From positions 9,354,501 to 9,418,500 of the forward strand of contig CM044316.1 of NCBI GenBank assembly GCA_024291935.2: a stretch of 64,000 bases of DNA, given 5' to 3'. Below are positions 51,495 through 61,200 of this stretch, one piece after another (within the stretch, counting starts at the first letter, position 1; each line of letters starts with the position of its first letter). The stretch comes from Okapia johnstoni. Its lineage: Eukaryota; Chordata; Mammalia; Artiodactyla; Giraffidae. A program made the position numbers and the translations under genes. Under the pieces are notes generated by a model. The model saw only the letters and a list, made by a program, of their open reading frames with translations. It was not told the origin of the DNA and made no database searches.

Positions 51495-51670
51495 TTTTTT
51501 CTTTTCTGTTATGTTTTATTACAGAATAGTGAGTATAGTTCCATGTGCTATACAGTAGGACCTTGTTTATCCCTTCTATATGCAATAGTTTGCACTTGCT
51601 AGTCCCAAACTTCTTATCCATCCCTCCCTATCCCCACTCCCCCTAGGCAGTCACAAATCTGTTCTCTATG
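51495..51670 (-). mobile_element. Artiodactyl L1 3'-end fragment
   Basis: Reverse L1: GTTTTATTACAGAATAGTGA, GTGCTATACAGTAGGACCTT, TAGGCAGTCACAAATCTGTT. Confidence 0.85.
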
Positions 51671-51815
51671 ACATGTGACTATTTTTAATGGAAATGAATT
51701 GAAAGTAAATACAATTTAAAACTCAGTTCCTTAGTCACAATGTCCACATTTCAAGAGCTCAATAGCCACATGCAGCCAGTGGCTATCATACTGGCCAGCA
51801 CCGACCAAGACTATA
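51671..51815 (-). mobile_element. hAT-like MITE fragment
   Basis: Reverse of GAGCTCAATAGCCACATGCA and GTGGCTATCATACTGGCCAG. These motifs also describe the split element at 57.74-58.55 kb, so both belong to one dispersed MITE family. Family name not assigned. Confidence 0.5.
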
Positions 51816-51826
51816 GGAGGGAAATG

Positions 51827-52026
51827 TTGTTTCGTCACTAAGTTACGACTCTTTTGTGACCCCATGGACTGCAACCCATCAGGCTTCTCTGTTCATGGGA
51901 TATCCCAGGCAAGAATACTGGAGTGGGTTGCCATTTGTTTTCCAGGGGATCTTCTCAACCCAGGAATCCAACCCAGTATCCTGCATTGGCAGGCAGATTC
52001 TTTGCCTCTGAGCCACCTGGGAAGCC
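51827..52026 (-). mobile_element. BovA/Bov-tA SINE
   Basis: Reverse SINE: TTGTTTCGTCACTAAGTTAC to GAGCCACCTGGGAAGCCC. Confidence 0.92.
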
Positions 52027-52074
52027 CATAGCAGGGAATTGTGAACAACAATAACACAGCAACGCTGCCTGCTA

Positions 52075-52322
52075 AGGAGGGGTGGGCAGGGGAGGGTTGG
52101 ATTGGGACCAGAAGATGCAAACTATTATACATAGACTGGATAAAGGACAAGGTCCTACTGTATAGCACAGGGAACTATATTTAATATCCAAAATGGATAT
52201 TTAAAACCAAAATGGAAAAGAATACAAAAAAGAATGTATATATTTATGTTTAACTGCATCAGTTTGCTCTACAGCAGAAATTAACACAACAGTGTGAATG
52301 AATTCAACTTCAATAAAGATAC
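52075..52322 (+). mobile_element. Artiodactyl L1 3'-end fragment
   Basis: Forward L1 3' UTR: AGGTCCTACTGTATAGCACA, GCATCAGTTTGCTCTACAGC, GAATTCAACTTCAATAAAG. Confidence 0.88.
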
Positions 52323-52444
52323 AAATAATAATAATAACGAGAAGCAGAAATAGCACAGCAACCCCAAGAGGAAAGCAGGCCAAAAATGTGATCAGACAGT
52401 TTAGGGAATAAAAGTCTGAAAAGCTAATCAGTAGATGACATGGT

Positions 52445-52545
52445 ATTCAAAACCACTTGTAATCAGAAAGATGAAAATGAAAACAGTGAGTGTCTCTGTA
52501 TGCCTCTCAGAGTGGAAAAAGTTAGAAAGGTGGTTAAGGGAAGGG
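52445..52545 (+). mobile_element. Old L1 ORF2 fragment
   Basis: Forward motif AACCACTTGTAATCAGAAAG with TATGCCTCTCAGAGTGGAAA, as in the ORF2 3' part of older L1. Short. Confidence 0.55.
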
Positions 52546-52960
52546 TCAGCCCGTTGTGGTGACAGAGGAAGCTCCTCCCCCTCGTGGGGGCGTGGCCTGA
52601 GCGGCCACTGCGGGGAGTGATCAGTGGTGATTGGTCCAGTTACGTCCAGACCCAGCGGCAGTTATGCTCTCAGGCACGTAAGTCTCCGTGAGACTCTTAT
52701 TGGTTTTATAAGGAGCGGGTATGAGGTCTTTCGCTCTGACACCATCTGTGGAGGATGAGCTGAAGGCCACCTGGTCTGTGCCTGGGGGACGGGCAGGTGG
52801 GATGTGACGGGTGCACTTCGGCAGCCCCCGGGCCCAGCGAGAAGCCCAAACTGCACGTCTGCGGTTCTGGGTGAAAACAGAAAACAAGAGAATAGTCCTG
52901 ACAGTTGCCATTGATGTAAACTTAAAATGCATGCGTTCAAAATAAAGCGCATGTTTTACA
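52546..52960 (+). promoter_or_regulatory. CpG-rich promoter-like island (candidate)
   Basis: Unlike its AT-rich flanks, this stretch has about 18 CpGs by eye within roughly 320 bp. It shows a GC box GGGGGCGTGGC (52586-52596), an inverted CCAAT in TGATTGGTCC (attgg at 52630-52634), a CRE-like TTACGTCCA (52640), a second inverted CCAAT (52699-52703) and a TATA-like TTTTATAAGG (52704-52713). The order would suit transcription to the right from about 52735-52745. No repeat family was recognised. It could be an intronic promoter or enhancer, an LTR promoter, or a young inserted sequence. A 206-codon antisense frame (52621-53241) spans it but has no known family resemblance. Confidence 0.35.
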
Positions 52961-53371
52961 AGAATGCACTCCAATAAAACCAAATTAAATGTATCCGTTT
53001 TCTCGGGGGGGGGGGGGAGGTGGGGGAAATGAAAGTAGAATGTGGGGATGAAAGGGATGAATGAATGAACGAGTGAACAGGAAAGGTGCATTGCACAGAC
53101 CAAATCTTGACTCTGCGTTTGAGGGTTTAGAAAAGGAATTTTAGAAATAGTTTTTTCAAGAGAAGCTAAAAGCCAGGTGATATAAGAATAAACTTGAAGA
53201 AGATTTGCAAAATCTACCAATAGCAAGAATATAGACTGCATGGGAAGCAGTTATGTTCTGAATACTCATCTCAGAAGGATTGGACTGGATCTGTGGGGGC
53301 AGATGCTGCTTTAATTTATGTTTGTATAAAGGAGGTCTGTTTATTTTAATATTATCTTTTATCTGCATGGG
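52961..53371. other. Intron sequence with a 13-nt G run
   Basis: Unique intron. A run of 13 G's at 53005-53017, followed by AGGTGGGGG, gives G-quadruplex potential. Short GAATGAATGAAC repeats lie near 53058. Otherwise nothing recognised. Confidence 0.6.
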
Positions 53372-53879
53372 TTTTTCTTTTTTATTGGAGTATAGTTGCT
53401 TTGCAATGTTATGTCAGTTTCTGCTGTCCAGCAGAGTGAATCAGCTATACATATACATATATCCCCTCTTCCCTGGATTCCCTTTTCATTTAGGTCACCA
53501 CATAAGCATTGAGTCGAGTTCCCTGTGCTATACAGTAGGTTCTCATTAGCTGGGCTTCCCAGGTGGTGCTAGCAGTAAAGAACTCGCCTGCCAATGCAGG
53601 AGACATAAGAGAGGTGGGTTCAATTCTGGGTAAGGAAAATCCCCTGGAGAAGGGCATGGCAACCCAGTCCAATATTCTTGCCTAGAGAATTCCACGGACA
53701 GAGGAGCCTGGTGGGCTACAGTCCATAGGGTTGCAAAGAGTCAGACATAACTGAAGCGACTTAGCACGCATGCACATTAGTTATCTATTTTATACATAGT
53801 ATACATGTCAATCCCAATCTCCCAATCCATTCCACCCTCACTTCCCTCCTTGATATCCATATGTTTGTTCTGTATGTCA
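53372..53879 (-). mobile_element. Artiodactyl L1 3' end split by Bov-tA
   Basis: Reverse L1: TATTGGAGTATAGTTGCTTT, GAGTTCCCTGTGCTATACAG before the SINE, then TTAGTTATCTATTTTATACA and ATATCCATATGTTTGTTCTG. Confidence 0.9.
53550..53777 (+). mobile_element. Bov-tA SINE nested in L1
   Basis: Forward SINE: TGGGCTTCCCAGGTGGTGCT to ACTTAGCACGCATGCAC. CATTAG in both flanks is a short target duplication. Shares the ACATAAGAGAGG insertion type with the 36.5-kb copy. Confidence 0.93.
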
Positions 53880-54450
53880 AGTTTTTAAAGATTTTATATA
53901 AGTATAGTTGATTCACAATGTTGTGTTAGTTTCAAGTATAAAGCAAGGTGATTTAGTCATACATATATATATATGTATGTATGTATATTCTGTTTCAGAT
54001 TCTTTTCACTTAGAGGTTATTACAAAATACTGAGTATAGTCCCTTGTGCTACACAGGAGGCCCTTGTTGGTTATCTATTCTATGTATAGTAGTGTGTATA
54101 TATTAATCTCAAATTCCTAATTTATCCCTCCCCCCCTTTCCCCTTTGGTAACCATGTTTGTTTTCTATACTGGTGGGTCAATTTCTGTTTTGTAAATAAG
54201 TTCATTGGTATCATTTTTTTAGATTCCACATATAACGATATATGATATTTGTCTTTCTGGCTTAATTCACTTAATATGCTAATCTCTAGGTTCATCCATG
54301 TTTCTGCCAATGGAATTATTTAATTCTTTTTTATGACTGAGTAATAGTCCATTGTATATATGGACCACGTCTCCTTTATCCATACATCTGTCAATGGACA
54401 TTTAATAAGGTTGCTTCTATGTCTTGGTCCTTGTGAATAGTGTGGGCAGA
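53880..54450 (-). mobile_element. L1 3' UTR and ORF2 end
   Basis: Reverse L1 of a second, separate copy: AGTATAGTTGATTCACAATG, GTGCTACACAGGAGGCCCTT, and TTATGACTGAGTAATAGTCC. It abuts the preceding L1 3' end, both in the same orientation. Confidence 0.9.
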
Positions 54451-54700
54451 TGCTTCCTCTAAATAAAGTCAGGTGGGTGAGGTCAGTGAGGCCTCCATCC
54501 TCTCCCCTGTTTTCTTGCCACACTGATATCTTCTTCTCATTCTCCTGTCCTCTGCCCCTCCCCCTCATCTGGTAACCCCACTCTTCACCATAAGTTCTCT
54601 CCAGCCCCAGGGCCTCTGCACATGTTCCCCTCCTCACCCACCTGGCTCAAAGTAGTTGCTCCTCTGCAAATATTTATTGACATTCTGACTTCCACGCAGC
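54451..54700 (+). mobile_element. LINE L2 fragment
   Basis: Forward L2: CCAGGGCCTCTGCACATGTT, GGCTCAAAGTAGTTGCTCCT, CAAATATTTATTGACATTCT. Confidence 0.55.
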
Positions 54701-54819
54701 TAGAGAAAAATCTAGATCCTTCCTACACTTAGGTTAACAGAGACATAAGCTTGGCTGAGATCCTGGGACAGGGTAAGTGGAGTGGGGGAATTAACCAGGG
54801 GCAGCACAGTAGAGGCAGC

Positions 54820-55035
54820 AAAGCCAGACTCGAGTTACAGGTACCACATGTTAGCTGTGTGATTGTGGGCAAGTAGTTAACCCCTCAGAGTCTCAGTTCC
54901 CCTGTCAATTAACGGAGTGTAGAACACTCACCTGGTAAAGATACTGAGGCATAAAATGAGACCTCAGTATTTAAAGCCACAAGCATATAACCTGGCAAAG
55001 AGAATGAACTTAATGAATGTTGGTTCCTTCATCAG
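54820..55035 (+). mobile_element. MIR SINE remnant
   Basis: Forward MIR: GCTGTGTGATTGTGGGCAAG, AGAGTCTCAGTTCCCCTGTC, AACTTAATGAATGTTGGTTC. Confidence 0.8.
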
Positions 55036-55102
55036 TCAATTCTGGTATAACTTAGGGACAAATAATAAAAATGTAACTGATGATGATAGCAAACATTTAT
55101 AT

Positions 55103-55311
55103 GTTGTTGTTTAGGTGCTAAGTTGTGTCCAATTCTTTTGCGACCCCATGGACTATAGCCCACCAGGCTCCTCTGTTCATGGGATTTCCCAGGCAAGAAT
55201 ACTGGAGTGGGTTGCCATTTCCCTCTCCAGGGGATCTTCCCGACCGAGGGATCAAAACTGTGTCTCCTGCTTGGCAGGTGGATTCTCTACCACTGAGCCA
55301 CCTGGAAAGCC
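55103..55311 (-). mobile_element. BovA/Bov-tA SINE
   Basis: Reverse SINE: TTGTTGTTTAGGTGCTAAGT to GAGCCACCTGGAAAGCCC. Confidence 0.94.
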
Positions 55312-55349
55312 CAAAATAATAAATGCAATTCAATAAACAATATAATCCC

Positions 55350-55690
55350 AGAGAGTTTTCTTTGTCTAGAGGGGGACATGGAAATCCTCTCTGAGAAGAA
55401 AAATTTGAGCTGCAGCCTGAAAGATTTGAAGAGGGCCAACTAGGCAAAGGAGGGAGAGAGCTGAAGGCATGGGGCAAGTGTTAGCAGGAAAAGAGATGGC
55501 TGTCATATGATTCCATGGTAGAAAGGAGATTTTCCTGTTGGAAGAACAGAAAGCCAAAGTGGCTGGAGTATAGAAAGGGTGGTCAGGGGAAATCAAGTCA
55601 GGCAAGGTCTTGTGGTCATGGTATAATCTGGATTTTATTTTAAGCCTAATGATAGCCACTGGAAGGTTTTAATGAGGGAGTTACAGAAAA
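55350..55690 (-). mobile_element. LINE L2 fragment
   Basis: Reverse L2: GAGCTGCAGCCTGAAAGATT, GCAAGGTCTTGTGGTCATGG, GATAGCCACTGGAAGGTTTT. Confidence 0.7.
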
Positions 55691-55729
55691 CTGGCGTCCC
55701 AAGCTCAGTGTGTCCACAACCCAGCTCTT

Positions 55730-55944
55730 CCCCTACTTTTATACTGGAGTTTAATTTCTTTATAGTGTTGTGTTGATTTCTGCTGTACAGCAAAGTGAAT
55801 CAGCTATATGCATATATATATATGTATGTATATCTCCCCACTTTGTCACCACAGAACTTTGAGTAGAGTTCTCTGTGCTATACAGTAGTTTTTCAATAGT
55901 TATCTGTTTTATACACAGTAGTGTGTATATGTCAGTCCCAATCT
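55730..55944 (-). mobile_element. L1 3' end with 15-bp perfect target duplication
   Basis: Reverse L1: TTTATAGTGTTGTGTTGATT, TTCTGCTGTACAGCAAAGTG, GAGTAGAGTTCTCTGTGCTA. CACAACCCAGCTCTT at 55715-55729 and 55945-55959 is identical, a clear record of a short 5'-truncated insertion. Confidence 0.95.
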
Positions 55945-55959
55945 CACAACCCAGCTCTT

Positions 55960-56334
55960 GATCTTCCTTCAAACCTCCCCCTTCCTCCATCTTCCCCATC
56001 TCAGTTGATAACTCCATCCTTCAGGTAGCCCAGTCTTAATTCCTCTTTCCCACCACACACTCCATCCTTCCATTGGAAGCACTGGTGGCCACCACATTGT
56101 TTTTCTTAGCACGACACACCATGTATAGTCCCATTGTCCCGAAGTGATCCATTGTCACTTTGTTCATGGTGGCATCCTCAGGTCCTACCTGAGTGGCTGG
56201 TACGTAGCAGGAACTCAACAAAGCCATGTAAATAAATGAATGATCATCACTTGGTGGTCCATTTATAACCAGAAAGCCATTCTTCCCTCCCTTTTCTTTC
56301 CCACCACTGCCCCTGCCCCATCCAGCAAGCCATG
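55960..56334. other. Intron sequence, probably with an L2 tail
   Basis: Mostly unrecognised. TGGTACGTAGCAGGAACTCA and AAATAAATGAATGATC near 56197-56246 resemble a decayed forward L2 tail. Confidence 0.45.
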
Positions 56335-56500
56335 TGAGGTGGAAAACTGGGGTTCTGGAGTCCTGGGGTCCTGGGTTCACGTTCTCACTTGGTGGTATGG
56401 ACCTCCATGCCTTAGTAACTTCTCCAGGCTTCAGTTTCCTCATCTATAAAATGGGACTCCTCCTAATGATGGCTGGGATGCAGGGAGCGCTTGGTGAGCC
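56335..56500 (+). mobile_element. MIR SINE remnant
   Basis: Forward MIR: TGGGTTCACGTTCTCACTTG, CTTCAGTTTCCTCATCTATA, AAATGGGACTCC. Confidence 0.75.
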
Positions 56501-56559
56501 CTTGGTGACCACAGCAATCTATGGCAGCTATATATAAATTGGGGCCTCCTTTGTACTCC

Positions 56560-56900
56560 CACTGCCTTTGTCCTAGTTCTAGTGCTCATTACACTGGTCT
56601 GCTCTTGCGGCTGTCTCCTAACTCTTGCCTCCATCACCACCAATCTGTCCTTTCAGCTGTCAGGCTTGTCTTCCTAACGCCAACCCTAATCACATCCCTC
56701 CCCTGCTTGGAAACCTCATATGACTCCTACTGTCCACACAGCAGGACCCACCTCCTCCGCCTCCAGTTCACAGCCTCCAGTGGTCCAGCCCACCCGGATT
56801 TCCCCCCACCCCCACCTCCGGCATCATGTTTCCTAAAGGAAGTTTTCTGCCTCTGTAGGGCATTCTCAGTCTGAGAAGCCTCTCCCCCCTCCCATTCTGC
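56560..56900 (+). mobile_element. LINE L2 fragment
   Basis: Forward L2: CAATCTGTCCTTTCAGCTGT, CTAATCACATCCCTCCCCTG, GGAAACCTCATATGACTCCT. Diverged. Confidence 0.6.
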
Positions 56901-57309
56901 TCCTAATTCCTTGTCATCCTTCCAGGGAGGGGGTTAGGAGATAGTCCATCTTGGGTGCCCACTAGGATTGCACTGGGCAGGAAGGAAGTCAGATTAGCTG
57001 CATTTCAGAGGCTCAGAGAAGTTAGAGCAAAGGCTAGGTAATGAGAAGATGCAGGGTCAGGGTTTAACTCCAGGTCTAAGATTTTGTAAGATCTTGTGCT
57101 TTGCTGCATTTTCAGCCTTGGGCTCCACAATCACGCTGTCCCCCACCCTCCTGTCTGTATTCATTTCCTCTTCTTTCTTGCCTCCAACAGCCCTGGGGCC
57201 AGAAGGACTTGTACTTGAATCTGTCATCCACTTACTTGTATGGTCATCTAAGGGCAAGGCTGAGTTCATCTCAGTGTTATCCTTGTGTCCAGCACAGCTA
57301 GATCTAAAC

Positions 57310-57730
57310 CCATCATCTCTCACGTGGACCACTGTGGTCATCTCCGCCCCCTTCTAATCTCCCAGTTTCTGGTCTTGACCCCCAGAGGGATCTTATTTTA
57401 ATATGTAAGTCAGATCATGTCTATGCAATGCTCAGAACCCTCCTTGGCTCCTGCTTCACTCAGAACAAAAGTCCAAGTCCTCACCATGGCCCACAAACTC
57501 CTGCACGCTGCCCCATCTCCTCCCTGCCCTCATCACCTCCTGCTGTCACCCTGGTTCACTCAGTTGTGTGGCCTCCTTGCCATTCCTCAAGTGTACCAGG
57601 CATGGTCCTGCCTCAGGACCTTTGCACTGGCTGTCTTTCTGCCTAGAGTTTTCCTCTGACATTCCTGTGACTCACTTCACATCTCTTCCCCACTGACTCT
57701 TTCTCTGGACCTGACCTACATGGTACACTC
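57310..57730 (+). mobile_element. LINE L2 3' portion
   Basis: Forward L2: GTAAGTCAGATCATGTCTAT, GTCCAAGTCCTCACCATGGC, GCCTCAGGACCTTTGCACTG. One of the better L2 copies here; it may start earlier, near 57055. Confidence 0.78.
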
Positions 57731-57894
57731 AGCACTGGCCAAGCGTGGCCATCATACACCTGAGTTGAGATGTAGCATAAGTGTAGAATATGCTAACCAG
57801 ATTTCAAAGACTTAGTCTAAAGGAAAGAATATATAAAATGTCTTATGCGTAATCTTTCATAGTGATTGCCTATTTAAATGATAATACTTCAGAT

Positions 57895-58102
57895 GTTGTT
57901 GTTTAGTCACTAAGTCGTGTCTGACTCTTTATGACCCCATGGGCTATAGCCTACCAGGCTCCTCTGTCCATGGGATTTCCCAGGCAAGAATACTGGATTA
58001 GATTGCCATTTCCTTTTCCAGGGGGTCTTCCTGACCCCAGGACTGAACCCACGTCTTCTGCTTGGCAGGCAAATCTTTACCACTAAGCCACCTGGGAAGC
58101 CC
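57895..58102 (-). mobile_element. BovA/Bov-tA SINE with 12-bp target duplication
   Basis: Reverse SINE: GTTGTTTAGTCACTAAGTCG to AAGCCACCTGGGAAGCCC. Perfect AATACTTCAGAT at 57883-57894 and 58103-58114. Confidence 0.95.
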
Positions 58103-58216
58103 AATACTTCAGATATACCTGGTTGAATAAACTATATTATTAAAATTAATTTCATCTGTTTCTTTGGACTTTTAATGTAGCTATTGGCAAATTTTAAATT
58201 TCACACATGGCTCTTC

Positions 58217-58499
58217 CTTTTTTTCCCTTTTTTATTTTCTTATTGAAATATAATTGATTTACAATGTTGTGTTAATTTCTGCTGTACAGCAAAGTGATTC
58301 ATTTATACATATATATAATTCTCTTTTTTATATGCTTTTTCATTATGGTTTATCATAGGATATTGAAGAGTTCTCTGTGCTATACAGAGAGTGTTTATTC
58401 ATTCTATATATAAAAGCTTACATCTGCTAACCCCAATCTCCCACTCCATCCTTCCCCAACGCGCCCCCCTTGGCAACCACCAGTCTGTTCTCTGTGTCA
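58217..58499 (-). mobile_element. Artiodactyl L1 3'-end fragment
   Basis: Reverse L1: TTATTGAAATATAATTGATT, TTCTGCTGTACAGCAAAGTG, GGCAACCACCAGTCTGTTCT. ACACATGGCTCTTC (58203-58216) and ACATACGGCTCTTC (58500-58513) flank it. Confidence 0.92.
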
Positions 58500-58599
58500 A
58501 CATACGGCTCTTCTTGAAGTTCTACTGGGCGGTGCTGGTCTGAACATCCTTAACACTGGAATACTACACAACCAGGAGGGAAAGAGCAGTTGGCCTTTA

Positions 58600-58832
58600 C
58601 TAATAGAAATGGGTGTCATCGCTCCCCTCATCCTGCCCCACTTTGCTAGCACACCCTCTTCCCTGCACTGCTTTGCTCCCTTGCACTCATCGCCCTGACA
58701 TCTGGCACATTTACTGGGTTTATTCTCAGCCTCCCACACACAGATAGGGATTCCTATGATTCGTGTCCCCAAGACCTGGCACATTGTAGATGCTCAGTTA
58801 ATGTTTGTGAAGTGAGTGACTGAAAACTCAGG
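58600..58832 (+). mobile_element. LINE L2 3' tip
   Basis: Forward L2 tail: CAAGACCTGGCACATTGTAG, ATGCTCAGTTAATGTTTGTG. Confidence 0.65.
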
Positions 58833-58835
58833 GAA

Positions 58836-59049
58836 TGCTTGTCCAGGTGGCTCAGTGGTGAAGAATCCGCCTGCCAGTTCAGGAGACATGGATTTGATCC
58901 GTGGGTGGGGAAGATCCCCTGGAGGAGGAAATAGCAACCCACTATAGTATTCTTGCCTGAAAAATCCCATGAACAGAGGAACCTGGTGAGCTGCAGTCCA
59001 TGGGATCGCAAAGACTAGGACACGACTGAGCAACTGAGCCCACACGCGC

Positions 59050-59052
<3 letters not shown>
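58836..59052 (+). mobile_element. Bov-tA SINE leading into (CA)n
   Basis: Forward SINE: TGCTTGTCCAGGTGGCTCAG to ACACGACTGAGCAACTGAGC. Its 3' end passes directly into a long (CA)n tract. Confidence 0.93.

Positions 59053-59119
<67 letters not shown>
59053..59119 (+). repeat. (CA)n microsatellite, long and pure
   Basis: About 33 uninterrupted CA units right after a SINE 3' end. Its length and purity make it a likely polymorphic marker. Confidence 0.98.
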
Positions 59120-59123
<4 letters not shown>

Positions 59124-59269
59124 AACAATGGCTTTTACCTGCTGATAAAGAAGAAAGTACAATAGACTGGTGATCTACAGGATGGAGTTTGAGAAATCCA
59201 AATGAAAATTGGAAGAGGAAGAGAAAAAAAATAGAATTAAATGAATGAAAATTTCCTTGGGGTTGCTTG

Positions 59270-59610
59270 GCGAGGCCCCCATCTACACTTCTGCTTTATG
59301 GCATCACCCAAATCCCCACCATGCACCGTTTCCTTCCTTGAATTTGCCTTCCCGCCCCAGGCTCTCTGTCTCAGCCATTCCCTCAAGCCTAGAAAATTCT
59401 TCCCCCACTGATCAGATTCCACCTGCTCATCCATGAATCCTCAGCTTGAAATGGGAACCTCCCTGGGTCCCAGATGAGTTAACACTACCTACTGTGTACC
59501 CTCAGAGCTGTTGTTTTTGCCTGCCCTCTCTAAGACTGCATCACACCCCCAATGGATTCAATCTCTGTGTGCATTGTTTGATTAAATTGTTTTTCTCCTG
59601 CATCAGCCCC
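59270..59610 (+). mobile_element. Possible L2 fragment
   Basis: L2-like order: CAGCCATTCCCTCAAGCCTA, CTGATCAGATTCCACCTGCT, GAAATGGGAACCTCCCTGGG. Weak, by eye. Confidence 0.4.
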
Positions 59611-59733
59611 ACGAAGTAGGGAGAGCCTCATGTATTGCTTTGCCCAGGACATACGATGTGTTTAGATGTACATTTGATGATGGTGGAAGAGGAGGTTAGC
59701 CCAATCTAATAGACACATCTCTGTCCTAGGAAT

Positions 59734-59920
59734 GGTGTCTCTGTCAGGAGACCCGAGATCAATCCCTGCGTCAGGAAGATCCCCTGGAGAACGGAATGGT
59801 GGGCGGCTCCCCACTCCAGTGTTCTTGCCTGGAGAATCCCATGGACAGAGGAGCCTGATAGGCTATAGTCCATCGGGTCACAAAGAGTCTGACACAACTG
59901 AGCAACTAGCACTTTCACTT
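59734..59920 (+). mobile_element. Bov-tA SINE, 5' truncated, 14-bp target duplication
   Basis: Lacks the tRNA head and starts at GGTGTCTCTGTCAGGAGACC. Tail is ACTTTCACTT. TCTGTCCTAGGAAT at 59720-59733 and 59921-59934 is identical, so the truncation happened at integration. Confidence 0.95.
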
Positions 59921-59934
59921 TCTGTCCTAGGAAT

Positions 59935-60368
59935 AGTTGGAAAAGAGCTGGGAATACTCCTGTCTTAGTTTGGAGTGCCCCCATATTGACCCTGAGACAA
60001 GAATTCGGGTCCAAGTAGTTCATCTGGAAAGTGACTCCAGGAAATGTGGGTGGGGGACAAGGGTGGGGAGACAGGGAAGAATGAGAGGTTGCACAGGTTA
60101 CCTTCGATGGGCAGCTGGGCTCAACCTCTCTGGGAGCCTGTATGGAACTCACACCTCAGAGCAATCTGGAGGGAGGGGGTGAGGGAGCTGGGGAATTCAT
60201 CCACCTCTTCCCATCGATCTTTGGTGGAGGGCTGCTCTTGCAGGGGAATTCACTGCCTGGGTCTGTCTTAGCTTTGAAGAAAGTCCTGAGACAAAAGCGT
60301 GCCAATACAATTTATTAATACAGGTGCCAATACAGGTTGTTAATAGATGCAGATACTGATTGTCTCAA
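59935..60368. other. Intron sequence, no recognised feature
   Basis: Unique, relatively G-rich intronic sequence (60030-60190). Confidence 0.5.
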
Positions 60369-60378
60369 AGACAAAGAG

Positions 60379-60628
60379 ATGTACTATTACTATATATAAA
60401 ATAATATATTTTATATTTATATATAAAATAAATAATCAACCAGGACCTACCGTATAACACAGAGAACTCTCCTCAGTGTTCTTTTAAGTAATCTGTATAG
60501 GAAAAGAATTTGAAAAAGAATGATTGTATGTGTATGTATAACTGAATCACTTTGCTGTACACCTGAAACTGACACAAAGTTGTAAATCATCTATACTCCA
60601 ATATACAATAACAATTTTAAAAAAAACA
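60379..60628 (+). mobile_element. Artiodactyl L1 3' end with 10-bp target duplication
   Basis: Forward L1: CAGGACCTACCGTATAACAC, GAATCACTTTGCTGTACACC, ATCATCTATACTCCAATATA. AGACAAAGAG at 60369-60378 and 60629-60638. Confidence 0.93.
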
Positions 60629-60638
60629 AGACAAAGAG

Positions 60639-60752
60639 GGACTTTCCTGGTGGTCCAATGGTTAAGACTCCACACTCCCACTGCAGGGAGCATGGGTCAG
60701 TCCCTGGTCAGGGAACTAAGATCCTAGATTCTGCATGAGCAGCCAAAAAATA
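60639..60752 (+). mobile_element. CHR-2 type SINE
   Basis: Forward CHR-2: GGACTTTCCTGGTGGTCCAA, CAGTCCCTGGTCAGGGAACT, short AAAAAATAAA tail. Confidence 0.92.
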
Positions 60753-60866
60753 AAGACAGATGTAGATACTGGTTATTCACAGGCCAAAGTTGTAAGACTC
60801 AGACTGCTGGACAAGAATGAAGACACCCCCAAATTATTTGTGTGGTCTCCATCTGGTTAATCACAG

Positions 60867-61067
60867 TGCATGCTCAGTAGCATCTGTTCACAACCCCATG
60901 GATTATAGCCTGCCAGGCTCCTCTGTCCATGAAATTTTCCAGGCAACAATATTGGAGCAGGTTACTATTTCCTACTCAAGGGGATCTTCCTGACCCAGGG
61001 ATCCAACCTGTCTCTCCTGCATTGGCAGGCAGATTCTTTACCACTGTGCCACCTGGGACACCAGTTC
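60867..61067 (-). mobile_element. BovA/Bov-tA SINE
   Basis: Reverse SINE: TGCATGCTCAGTAGCATCTG to GTGCCACCTGGGACACC. TTAATCACAG (60857-60866) and TTAACCACAG (61068-61077) flank it. Confidence 0.92.
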
Positions 61068-61094
61068 TTAACCACAGAATCCTCTGTTTTTCAG

Positions 61095-61200
61095 CATTCC
61101 TTGCTCATCATCTGAGGTTCCAATGACAACCTTTTCTTAACACCATTTTACATATGACAAAACTGAGACCCAGCCTGTGGTCACCCTGCCTAGAAACCAG
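61095..61200 (-). mobile_element. MIR SINE remnant, weak
   Basis: Reverse MIR-like: ACACCATTTTACATATGACA, then AAACTGAGACCCAGCCTGTG. Confidence 0.5.

Larger units (their letters stand above)
57737..58545. mobile_element. hAT-like MITE split by a SINE and an L1 end
   Basis: Blocks at 57737-57894 (GAGTTGAGATGTAGCATAAG), 58103-58216 (AACTATATTATTAAAATTAA) and 58500-58545 (TACTGGGCGGTGCTG) are in continuous order for one old MITE. Each gap is filled exactly by a later insertion with its own target duplication. Confidence 0.65.

Noticed and set aside
52621..53241. 206-codon reverse ORF, the longest in the window
   Set aside because: It crosses a G run (poly-proline when read antisense), a CpG-rich non-coding looking stretch and AT-rich intron with no change in composition at any exon-like border. 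No known family resemblance.
2191..60752. tRNA genes at SINE heads
   Set aside because: Bov-tA and CHR heads descend from tRNA and keep box B-like GGTTCRATCCC, but they sit in SINE bodies, lack a complete cloverleaf and carry SINE tails and duplications.
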